Positions 46,862 to 56,838 of a stretch of DNA of 64,000 bases are shown in pieces. The position numbers and the translations under genes are program-made. Below the pieces are notes generated by a model. It worked only from the letters and a program-made list of their open reading frames with translations. It was not told the DNA's origin and made no database searches. Within the stretch, counting starts at the first letter, position 1. Every line of letters begins with the position of its first letter. Location: positions 60,661 to 124,660 of the forward strand of contig JAIWND010000054.1 of the NCBI GenBank assembly GCA_025330725.1. Direction: 5' to 3'. The DNA is from Chlamydoabsidia padenii (taxonomy: Eukaryota > Mucoromycota > Mucoromycetes > Mucorales > Cunninghamellaceae).

Positions 46862-49800
46862 TTACATACAGTCTTCATTACCAGTGTATTTGCCAACAGA
46901 GTTCATGCTCATAATCTTGAATCCACCACCACCACCTTTAATCCGGACAATCCCATCATGACTATCCACACCAATCAATGAGCCCAATTCACCACGATGA
47001 TCACCGAGAATAATCTTGACATTGTCCTTTTTGCTTGGTCGGACGGGTTCCATAGCATCGTATCGCACCTTGTCTACCCGTTCATTGTTATCATATACTT
47101 GAATACTACATGTCCTTGATCCATGATGTACTGAGATGATTGATCCAATTTGTCCCACATTTGCATTTCCCACCGACTTGATCATCTGGATTTCAATTTC
47201 TTCAATTGGCCAATCATTAGAAGCATCTAATCCAAAGTAAATATAAAAAACGGGTAGGTTATCATCTAATTCATGCTATGCTGTTTACTTTTTCTTACCT
47301 GATTGTTCTTCTTCTACATAACCATAATCACCACCAGTAGGCATGAATGGAGTTTGTGCTTGTAATCCTCCAGGAGTGGCAGGGATAAATGCTCCAGGAG
47401 TAGGTGCACTCATCATATGAGCAGCTGGTGTTGGTGCACTAAGGGCGGCTGGTGTAGCTGGAATCAAACCGGCACCTGGAGTGGGAGCACTTTCATAAGG
47501 TGTTGCTGCATGATCGTATGGCGTTTGGGCAAAATTAACAGCTGGAGTCTGTGGGTATGGTGCAGGTGAAGGCGCAATGTGACCATAGTTTGCCTATATA
47601 TAAAAGGTTCAAGCATATAAGTATCAAGAATTTTTCTGTTACTTTTTTTTTTTTTTTTTTTTTCCTTTTCCTTTTCATAAAAGAAACAAACTTACAGCGG
47701 GTGTCTGTGCTGAGAATGTATGTGCCGCCGGTGTAGGTGCCATGTCGTTGTCGTTGTATCGGCTATTCCACATTGGTGTTTTGTTCCCAGAGTCAGTAAA
47801 ACCAGGCGTTTTTGCTGTGCTGCTGTTATTCCACATCGGTGTCTTGCTACCAGAGTCCCAGGCGGGTGTTTTTGATCCATCTTGGAAGGAGTGAGGATTG
47901 GGAGTCTTGCTACCTACATCCCAGGCAGGAGTCTTGGAGCCGTCCATGGCATAAGGATTGGGAGTTCTTGCGCTGGAGTTCCATGCTGGTGTTTTGGAGC
48001 CGGACAAGCCTTGGTGCATGGGTGTCATTGCGCCGTCACCGAAACGTCTTGGCGTTGATGTTGGTGCTGCGAATTCATTACGTGATGATCCAAATCCGTC
48101 GTTGCCATCCATAACAGGACCAATGGTAGCACCTCGAGAATCGACGAGAACCAGCTTCGCCTTGTCAACGTTGATGATCTTGCAGTTGGTATGAAGTTCC
48201 ACCCGAGCCGTTGTATCAGTTGTATCTTTGACAATACCAACATATCCCTTGTGTGGTCCTAGAGCAATTCTTACTGTCTTCGCCACCAAATTGTCACGTC
48301 CACCACGTCCGCGGCCATAGAATCCACCTCGTCCGCCTCGTCCACGTCCTCGAGAATCCATAGCTCCACGACCAAAACCTGGAGCCCCATATGGTTGTTG
48401 TTTGGATAAATCGACTGATTGTGACGTAGCCTATTGAATACCAAGAAACAAAACACGCATTAATATAATCACATTACAAAATGTTTTCTTTAAAATTAGG
48501 GGGGGGGTTACTTACATTTGGTCGAGAGTTTTGTGTTGCCACATTAACCACTTGTCGAGTAGGCATAACCCAAACACCAAAGTTGTCAGCATTTTCCCTT
48601 GAATGTAAAAAGACTAAATGTCGATAGAGATGTAGAATGATGCAGTTTCGTCGTTCGCCACCTACTTCAAATACGGTATCTCCAGATCGAATGCTGTTAC
48701 CAGCAGCATCAGTTGCCACCGCACGGTTGCTGTCCCTTTTGTTGGTGATTTGATGAGGTTCCACCGTGAGAGTTTCGCCATTTTGATTCAATACCTTGAA
48801 TGAGCTACGATCCACCTTTGTAATCACACCAACGGTATGGAAACTATCGATAGATTCAAGTTGGTAAAACAGGTTAATTGGGAAAAGACACGATATAATC
48901 TTTTTTATTTTTTTCATACTTACTCCAATTGCACCAAGTCATGTAGTTCATAATCCCCAATAGTGGTTTTACCAAATGAGACATCCATTGCTTCACGCAG
49001 ATCCTTGGCAAATACCTTGACTTCCTTGAGAGTAGCATCCGATAATATGGTAACAATATTATCCTTGACATTGACAATCATACCACTTTCGTCCTTGTAT
49101 CGTCCATGAATCACCTTGACATGGTCACCTTCGTTGAATTGTTTGCGGATTTGCCGAGGAGGGAATGATACTTGTTTCTTGAATCCATCTACATTGAGCG
49201 AGACCATAACCGAGGAGTCACTGACGCTAACCACAGTACCAGTACTACGAATCAAGTCACCTTCGATTACTTCCACCGTGTCACCGTTTTGGAATAAGGA
49301 GGATGCTTGTACGTCATTTGTCGATTGGGTTGTAAGAGTAGCCAAATCCAAAGTGCGTTCACCATCTTCAGGATTGAGTTCTCCATCACCGGCAAATCTA
49401 GCGATTTCATCCAAAGAAGGATTTACATTAGCAATTTGTAAAGTCGCCACCTTGGTTCGTTTTTCCAAATATCCATCACGGAAATGATCACCATTAAACA
49501 CCCAGTATGGACCCTTCTTTTGCAGACTTGATATGGTATGTTTATCGAGGCGTTCAGGATTAAACATTCGTTGAGGAGGACGAGAAGTAGCCGAAGAACC
49601 AGATGTTGATTTCTTCTTTGTTTGACCATAATCATCTTTATCACGTTGAGAATCCAAATCCAATCGAGGTACGAGCTTGATCAATGCAGTATCTTGAGCA
49701 TCAGAGAGTTCCAGGACTTGACCAAGATCACCAGTATATTTCCCACGCTTGACACGAACCCATCCACCCATTGGGATCCCCTTTTCTTTGCGCACAATGT

Positions 49801-50791
49801 TGATTGAGTCCACCATTTCTTTAATTGGCACCAAGTTGAGTGAAGATTGATATACAAATGGAATATTAGCCAACGCCTATAAGTAGTGTATACATAGACA
49901 TATACATATACATAATGTTAGTTGGTACATAATATTAGTTGGTAATTGATATGTAATTTGTCTTTTTCTTCTTTATTTAACTTACTTGTTGCACGTGTGC
50001 TTGTCGCCTAGCTTCAATGTAGATATAACCCTTCAATGAATCCTTGGAGAAGGCAGAGAATGTTTCCAATGGATTATCATTGTATTGTCGATCAAAGTAG
50101 CGTTTCATCATACCAAAGATAATATCCTTTTCTTTGCCCGGCTATTTCGCAACAATAACAAAAAGAGCTGTCAGTTGGATTTTCGAGTTCCTTGTTAGTA
50201 TGTGAGTATGTATATTTACCTTGCATTTCACCACCCATAGATTAGGATCACTGACACTTGGTAGTAATAGTTGTTGTGGAACGTCTTGAGATGCTTTGAA
50301 GGCTTGTGTTTTCCGTCCACCATACTTTTTTGCGTAAAAGGCCGCCACTTCTTCGTCATCCATGCCTTCCACTTCACGCCGTCTTCTGTCAAGATCCAAG
50401 TGTCGTCGTTGGAAGTCAGTAGCAGATGGTATTTCGCCCGTTTCTTCTTCGATAAACCCGTCTATAAAAACAGAAAGCATAGAAGAATGGTTTAGTTCAT
50501 AGTCATATCTGTTTTTTGTTTTTTTGTTCTATTTACCTTCTTTTGAGTAGTCATCGTCCTCTTCTTCTTCTTCTTCGTCATCGTCTACTATAGCCATTTC
50601 ATCAATAAAAGGATTGAATTTGCGCTTGGAAGGACGCTAAAATCATAGTGAGTAAAACTAAAGTACGACTAATTTATCTTTCTTACCACTTCGTCCTCGT
50701 CCTCGTCTTCATCTTCGTCATCATCATCGTCCAGAGGAATGTCATAAGGGACTTCTTCATTCATTTCTTCTTCGTTTCTTTTGCGGGCCAT
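46862..50791 (-). CDS. SPT5: Transcription elongation factor Spt5
   Basis: Largest subunit of the Spt4-Spt5 complex, which clamps elongating RNA polymerase II. Nine exons: 50687-50791, 50537-50636, 50220-50461, 49986-50141, 48924-49876, 48516-48843, 47696-48430, 47299-47593 and 46862-47226, giving 1092 residues. Layout: acidic N-terminus; NGN domain ([20 protein letters not shown], then [16 protein letters not shown]); KOW1 ([20 protein letters not shown]); KOW2-3 ([20 protein letters not shown]); KOW4 ([20 protein letters not shown]); KOW5 ([21 protein letters not shown]); a C-terminal repeat region; and a final KOW-like domain ending KYTGNEDCM. The CTR has two kinds of unit, SKTPAWD-SG type (like the fission-yeast TPAWNSGSK nonapeptide) and SAPTPGA-IPATP type. 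Thr-Pro sites would be P-TEFb targets. It is divergent from the gene at 51256. Confidence 0.96.
47700..48010 (-). repeat. Spt5 CTR coding repeat (SKTPAW units)
   Basis: The DNA encodes about seven alternating units such as [59 protein letters not shown] and NKTPMWNSR. Spacing is 27-36 nt with diverged third positions, so this is an old, selected repeat rather than a recent expansion. Confidence 0.8.
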
Positions 50792-51129
50792 GATGTTGGA
50801 TGAAGTAAAAGATGAAGGTGTCGTTTAAATAGAATATAACAAAAGAGATCTATATTTTCCATGCTCATTTCTTGACAAGACATTTAAACCAGAAAAATGT
50901 AATTTCAAATCCCGCTCGCCGTCACTTTGTTTGGTATCCTATGACCAGAGATAATAACATGGCTGTGTTCTTGGTTACCTGTCAGCTGTTTAACATAGTA
51001 TCATCATGTTTCTGGTGGTGAAAAGAAAGGATTACAACAGGACTTTTACGGTTTCATTAGTCAGTGTACTAACATGAATACATGTACACTTAAAGCGGGA
51101 TTTAAAAATCATCTCCATCTCCTCAAGCG

Positions 51130-51164
<35 letters not shown>

Positions 51165-51255
51165 GACTGGAGTGGCGGGATACATTTTTGTTTTGAAAAA
51201 ATTTCAGCAAGGCTCCTTTTTTCTTTCTTTCTTTGTCTTTTTACAACTGTCAAAC
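50792..51255. promoter_or_regulatory. Divergent SPT5 / 51256 promoter with two GCGGGATTTRAA motifs
   Basis: The 464-bp spacer has TTTCAAATCCCGC at 50903-50915 (112 bp from SPT5, sense orientation for SPT5) and GCGGGATTTAAAA at 51095-51107 (about 150 bp from the other start, sense for that gene). A 33-nt A run covers 51130-51162. This is the clearest arrangement in the window of one motif per divergent promoter. Confidence 0.55.
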
Positions 51256-52119
51256 ATGTTACGCATCAATTCAGCACGTTTAGGTCAACAATTACAACCT
51301 GCCTGGAGACAGTCCTTATTCGCCATTCGACATGAATCTACAGCTGCACCTTCCTCAACTCCTGCAACTGAGGACGCCGCCTCTACCGAAGAAAAACCTA
51401 AGCGACTCTCTGAACGTCTTGGTGGAACTGGTCGTGGCAAATTGTTGGAACCAAGTGGACAAAATCAAGATGTATTTGCTTCTTTTTTGGCCCAGGCACA
51501 AAAGAAACAACAACGTACTCGAAACAACAACAACGGTGGACAACGACGATCTAACCAACAACGTGAAGCAAAGCCTGGTCAATTCGATGATGCCAAAGAA
51601 GACAAATCCATAAAGAAGCGTGGTGACAATACTAGCAGACAACGACGACCTCAACAACAAGCTTCCTCTTCTGAAGGTAACAATAACAATAACAACAACA
51701 TTAAACGTCAAGGTCAACAACGTTCTGGGCGCTCTGGACAACAACAACAACGAGAAAGAAAACCTCGACAATCTTCCAATTCGACTTCTTCTGCACCCGT
51801 ACGACGTGCTACCACATTCATCAACAAGGATATTGATTGGGTCTCTTTGACTCCTGTGGAATTCACTCAACAAGTAGTGACGGATGGCGAAACTCAACAA
51901 AATCAACAACAACAACAACAACAATCGGTGAACACTGATGATTATGCTCCCTTCTTGTCGGTTGGTCAATCTATTCAATGGCCAGCCAATGTCGATACCC
52001 GTGGTTTGGAAACTTTAATCAGTGGTAATGCATCTTATGGATTGGAGGCTAAAACAACTTTTTTGGCTACTGTGGCGAAGGCTTCTAATGCTGGTGGGAA
52101 TGCTACCTTGAAGAAATAG
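51256..52119 (+). CDS. Unrecognised basic protein, probably mitochondrial
   Basis: Single-exon gene, 287 residues. The N-terminus MLRINSARLGQQLQPAWRQS, continuing LFAIRHESTAA, is an amphipathic, Arg-containing, acid-free presequence typical of mitochondrial import. A Lys/Arg/Gln/Asn-rich low-complexity middle (GQRRSNQQREAKPG, then poly-N and QQQQRERKPRQ) suggests RNA binding. The C-terminal 90 residues look folded: INKDIDWVSLTPVEFTQQVV, DYAPFLSVGQSIQWPANVD and LISGNASYGLEAKTTFLATV. This layout fits fungal mitoribosome-associated or mitochondrial RNA proteins, but I cannot name one. The frame is open 93 nt further 5' without a better ATG. Confidence 0.7.
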   Translation: MLRINSARLGQQLQPAWRQSLFAIRHESTAAPSSTPATEDAASTEEKPKRLSERLGGTGRGKLLEPSGQNQDVFASFLAQAQKKQQRTRNNNNGGQRRSNQQREAKPGQFDDAKEDKSIKKRGDNTSRQRRPQQQASSSEGNNNNNNNIKRQGQQRSGRSGQQQQRERKPRQSSNSTSSAPVRRATTFINKDIDWVSLTPVEFTQQVVTDGETQQNQQQQQQQSVNTDDYAPFLSVGQSIQWPANVDTRGLETLISGNASYGLEAKTTFLATVAKASNAGGNATLKK

Positions 52120-52950
52120 ACCATCATTCCCCCCCTCCCCATTATTGTACATTTTTTTTAATGAAAAACACCCTCATCTTATCTTACCTTCCCCCATTTA
52201 ACTGTATTAGTCTTTTAGTTTACACACCTCTTTACAATAGGTCCTATCCATTTGTACCATCAATTATAATACGTTTTAATAAAGAATAAAAAGTGTTATC
52301 ATTCCTCATTGTTGTATGTGTCAGGGGCTTCATAATGGATGCATGTTTTAACTTTATTTGGGATTGCAGGGTCCTTATATAATCCAAACTCCGATGCCCC
52401 TGAAAATCATTACCCTGACTTTATCTGTAGTGCCAGTGATTTTACTCAGTGCACCAAAAAGCCCCTATGTTCAAGTAAATATGCATGTGTATCATTTAGT
52501 GGCTGTACTTGACTGGTTATTTATTACACAGTATTTATGTTAGGATGTGAACCCTGTTTACTGTATTGTACCTTATATTATAGAATATGCATTAGAAGAA
52601 AGATGGATGGAGTCTCATATAAATCAGGAATCATAATCATTATGAAAGTTGACGTACTTTAGGCCGCTCCCTTTTTTTTTTTTTTCAAACATTGATGAGT
52701 TGTGTTTATGGAGACAAAGAGAATGATTTGGAGAATGGTGAAGGCTAGATGATTTCCTTATACGGAAACGGGATTTAAATTGTGCATAAAGGGGAGCTAA
52801 AGAAATACAACCATTGAACATAACTTTGTGGCATAAACTGTCAAAACAACATGTAATCATTTATGCAAAGAGAAGACAACAGTGTAAGAGGAGCAAATCA
52901 TGTAAAAGGTTTTTATTAAAGATAGACATTTCAGTTATTACTAAACTACA
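52120..52950. other. Convergent intergenic region
   Basis: About 830 bp. A plus-strand frame at 52358-52543 resembles in pattern the membrane-protein fragment at 34221-34469. A CGGGATTTAAATT motif lies at 52769-52781. No intact gene seen. Confidence 0.4.
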
Positions 52951-54838
52951 CTAGTCATTTTCGTTAACATATGTATTTCTTCTTCGTTTGACTTGAGAAT
53001 CATTGTCACTGTCATCATCCAAATCGTTAGCTTCATCAAGTTCCACCTCTTGATTAGAGAATAAGGCATTTATCGACTGCATAGCTGCTTTAGTTTCCGC
53101 AGTGTATTCTTGGGTTGGTGATCGGCCTCTTTCGAGACGATGAGGTATACTTTCTACAAAAAAAAAAAAAAAAAAAAAGAGGAGTAATGAGTTTATGACG
53201 ATAATGATGACGATGATGATGATGATTTTTTTGTTGTATTACCATCTACCGCACGTAAAGTGAATCTTTCCGGTGCCTTGCCATTAATCTTTTGTGGTTT
53301 GCCTGTTCGATCCACCTGTTGAAGTATTCGTAGTTCAGCAGGGCTCATAGGTTCCATTCCATCATCTTCACCTAGACAATCTTTATGTGCTACAATTATT
53401 TCCGTCTTCCCCGTACAGTCCCGAGTTGTGATGCATGAGTCTCCCAATAGACGCAGTCGCTCTTCGAGAATGGCGGCATGTCTTTCCGGATGGACGTTGG
53501 CTTCATTAAGGAGTGGTGGCGGTGATGATGATGTTGAGGATTGATTAGTTTCCGAGTGCCATCCATCCTCCGGGTTGGTTACGATCATGTCATTGTCCGA
53601 TTCGTCCTTGATATATACAAATATAAAACATTTAGCCATTATTATTTTTGATTTTAGTTTTAAAAAAAAAGTACTTACATTGTCTCGACATATATCGACT
53701 TGGAATTTGGCGGGTCTGACATGGTTTGGATCCAAAGGCAATGTCGAACTTCCAAATTTTTCCACGTTTGGCATGTTTTCTTGAGGATGGCGTGAGAATC
53801 TGGTGAGAGATGCTTTCGGTAATTTGGAGGGCGATGTTGGTATTGATGGGAAAATAGTATCCTGAAGAGTTGATGGTGATAGATCATCCACCTGATCAGA
53901 GCAAATGGTGAATGTCCTTGGTTTTTGTTGTCGTTGTTGTTGTGATGATGATGATGTATTTCCCAAAGATCGTCGTGGTAAACCCATTGATGATGATGAT
54001 GATGATGAGATGTTTTGCATACTGTTAAAGTCAGTCTGTGACATTGATTGACGAAGTTTCGGATCGGATTTCACACCCAGGATGGTTCGTTGACCCAATA
54101 GTGAGTTCAATTGATTTTTAGTTGTGCTGGTGGATTGTTGTTGTATTTGTCCTATTCGAGCAACAAGGTGTTTCAAGTTTTGTTCCAATCGTGAAAATGG
54201 TTGTGCACGTCGTTCGATCCCTTTTTCCAATACGACCTGCGCTTCCTTGTACCTAGTATTAAAAGAAGAAAAAAGAAAGCATATTAGCTTTTTCGTCCCG
54301 ATCAATGTTAACATACTTACTTTTTGTCTTTTTCATATAGTTTTGAGTATTCTTCATAAAACAGAGCAAAGTTTTGTCCAATTCCTTTTTGCATCAAAAA
54401 GTCGTATATATCCTTTGGTTTGTCGACGAATTCCGCATATTGTAGCCAGCATTTCAAATATCGTAAATCCAATGTGTAGCGTGTATCCTCTTGTAGTTGA
54501 AGGCACGTTTTTCGTAAAACTTCATACAGTCGTGATTCTTTATTGTCACCAGTGGGAAAGGTATCCGTAATCCAATGGAGATACCGCATATACACTTCTA
54601 AGGGATCGTCCAAGCCATCAAGTTGTTCCAGTTCTTTTTCGAATGCTGCTCGTTTAGTGTCAATCTTGACTTGTTCTTCCTTGTTGTCTGTTTGGGAGAA
54701 TTGGGCCAAGGTATGTGCACGCCGACCACCAGGAAGGGGAAGAATGTTTTCGTTCAAGTCAACAATAGGAATGGATTGTAGTAATCTTTGTCGTTCGGCT
54801 TCATCGTCACTGTTGTAATCATGATGGTTGTTTGACAT
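52951..54838 (-). CDS. MAD3: Spindle checkpoint protein Mad3 (BubR1-like, no kinase)
   Basis: Component of the mitotic checkpoint complex that inhibits APC/C-Cdc20. Four exons, 54321-54838, 53679-54252, 53243-53606 and 52951-53153, give 552 residues. The Mad3/Bub1 homology domain covers about residues 40-180: FEKELEQLDGLDDPLEVYMR, YLHWITDTFPTGDNKESRLY, TLDLRYLKCWLQYAEFVDKP, FALFYEEYSKLYE, then YKEAQVVLEKGIERRAQP. A linker rich in Ser runs follows (poly-S). There is no kinase domain, so Mad3 rather than Bub1. The position of the KEN box reads NENILPLPGGR, Asn in place of Lys. A second KEN is not obvious. The C-terminus is acidic, with KRRRN just before the end. Confidence 0.9.
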
Positions 54839-55505
54839 GGAAGACAATACAGAAGACGGGTCCAAGTAAAACTTGTCAATTAGGAATAAAGAGGTAAAAG
54901 AAAGAAGGACGATTTTTTTAGGGTCAAAGAAGGACGAAAAAAAAAAAAAAAAAAAAAAATTACAGCGGGATTTGAAAATAAAATTTTGACCAAGTGTACT
55001 ATGACTTGGACATGTATGGGCTGTCAATGCATGAACGCATGGAAATGGAGAGGATCTATGATAAAGATGATTGAATGGTTTCTGTTGGTTGTAAATTTTT
55101 GCTTATATGATTATACAGGATGGAGATAGAGCTCACATTCGATCTGACAATTCGCATGACATATATTCCAAGTACTGCTGTCATAACAGTGATCAAGCAT
55201 GACCTGACAGAAAGAAATACCCAAAGGATCGTACAATAGCATTGTTTGATTGGATTCTGTAATTTGAAAGTCAACAGATTGTACAACAGTTACTATTTTA
55301 GAATATTGGATTCATGTGAGAGAGGGAAAGGGCTGGTGCTGAAGACATAAAGTATCAGACCGACTGTGGCACCCCCGAGAGGAGCTAGTTTTAAACTCAG
55401 ATTTAAGTAGGATTATTTTTTCCTTTTTCCTTTTTGTTTCCCTTTCTTTCCTTCTTTTCTTCATCCTCTTATTTAACTAAAGTAAACTCTTGTTTATATA
55501 TCACA
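54839..55505. promoter_or_regulatory. Divergent MAD3 / calmodulin region
   Basis: 667 bp. GCGGGATTTGAAA lies at 54965-54977, about 127 bp upstream of MAD3, and an A run of about 23 nt lies at 54937-54959. The calmodulin side shows no motif copy but has pyrimidine-rich DNA at 55415-55465. No gene seen in 55056-55286 despite an open frame. Confidence 0.45.
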
Positions 55506-56617
55506 ATGGTAATAACACAAAAAGGAAACTTCATCTCTATTGTAGATGAAAGAAAAAACTAGGTCATGTGTCATACTGTTTATGATGGGCGGATGACCTC
55601 CCGTGCCGTCTTACTTGCAGATACAAACACACGTACCTACCTCGAACAAATAAGTTGTATTAATCTCTTCTTTATTTTTATCATATAGGCTGATCAACTT
55701 ACTGAAGAACAAATTGCTGAATTCAAGGAAGCCTTCTCTTTATTCGACAAAGATGGTGATGGATCCATTACCTCCAAGGAACTTGGTACTGTCATGCGGT
55801 CTCTCAACTTAAATCCTACAGAAGCCGAACTTCAAGATATGGTAAGCACTCTTTATTCTGTGCGTTTCGGGTATTCAGGGGCTCCGGGAGGGACGACGAC
55901 AGATTGATAGACAAAGAAAAAAAAAAAAAAAAAAAAAAAAAGGAGGACAAAAAAGGGATATGTGTGTATGGATGGATGGCAGAGTCTACTCCGTATATTG
56001 TCTTGGCATCTTTATGGAGGGGTTTGTATTAACCTCACGCATTTTATTTTATTTTATTTTATTTTATTACTATCATAATAGGTAAATGAAGTTGATAGTG
56101 ACGGTAATGGTATGATTGACTTTAGCGAATTCTTGACCATGCTGGCCAGGTAAATCAAAAAAACCAATAAAGTGAAGAATAGGATTTGTAATGTGGGTTG
56201 ATACTAAAAAAAAAAGCATGTATTGATTATGACATAGAAAAATGAAGGATACCGACTCTCAAGAAGAAATTCAAGAAGCCTTTAAAGTATTCGACAAGGA
56301 CGGAAATGGATACATCTCTGCTGCTGAACTACGACATGTTATGACTTCTCTAGGTAAAATAAACTAAATGAAAAAGGTTTTTGGGATGGGGTGTAATAGA
56401 GGGAAACAATGGTATTGATCTTTTTGTTATATAGGTGAAAAGCTCTCCGAAGAAGAAGTCGATGAAATGATCCGAGAAGCTGATGTCGATGGTGATGGTC
56501 AAATTAACTATGAAGAATTTGTTAAAATGATGGCAAGTTAAAACAAATGTTGTCAAGTGTAGATTTAACAGTAACTAACCATTGTATTGTATGTTTTTAA
56601 CTTAGATGTCCAAATAA
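55506..56617 (+). CDS. CMD1: Calmodulin
   Basis: Six exons: 55506-55508 (just the ATG), 55689-55841, 56082-56149, 56238-56353, 56435-56532 and 56606-56617, giving exactly 149 residues. All four EF loops are intact: [36 protein letters not shown] and [12 protein letters not shown]. The N-terminus [20 protein letters not shown] is the classic calmodulin start. The intron directly after the ATG is a widespread calmodulin feature. The final intron begins GC (ATG|GCAAGT) and ends TTAG; splicing it gives the expected C-terminus KMMMSK. If unspliced the frame ends KMMAS. TTTTA pentamer repeats lie in intron 2. Confidence 0.98.
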
Positions 56618-56838
56618 ATCCCAATTGCCCATTAATACTGCCCGTTTTATATATTAGATATAGTCCTAGTTATCAACATCTCCCTTTTACCTTCTCCCCC
56701 CCTTTTTTTTAGTCAACTACTTCCCCCATGTTTGTAAACCGAAATAAACATTATACAACCAATTTTTATTACTATTTGTGTTTGATACAATGGATAATGA
56801 CAGATACAACAACTATACTATAACTAATCTAATCAATG

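Noticed and set aside
51355..51978. 207-residue minus-strand open frame
   Set aside because: Antisense to the low-complexity mitochondrial-type gene; Leu/Ser/Arg-rich product mirrors Gln/Arg codons on the sense strand.
55056..55286. 76-residue minus-strand frame between MAD3 and calmodulin
   Set aside because: Hydrophobic but with no splice partners, no family match and no start context; probably chance in AT-rich DNA.
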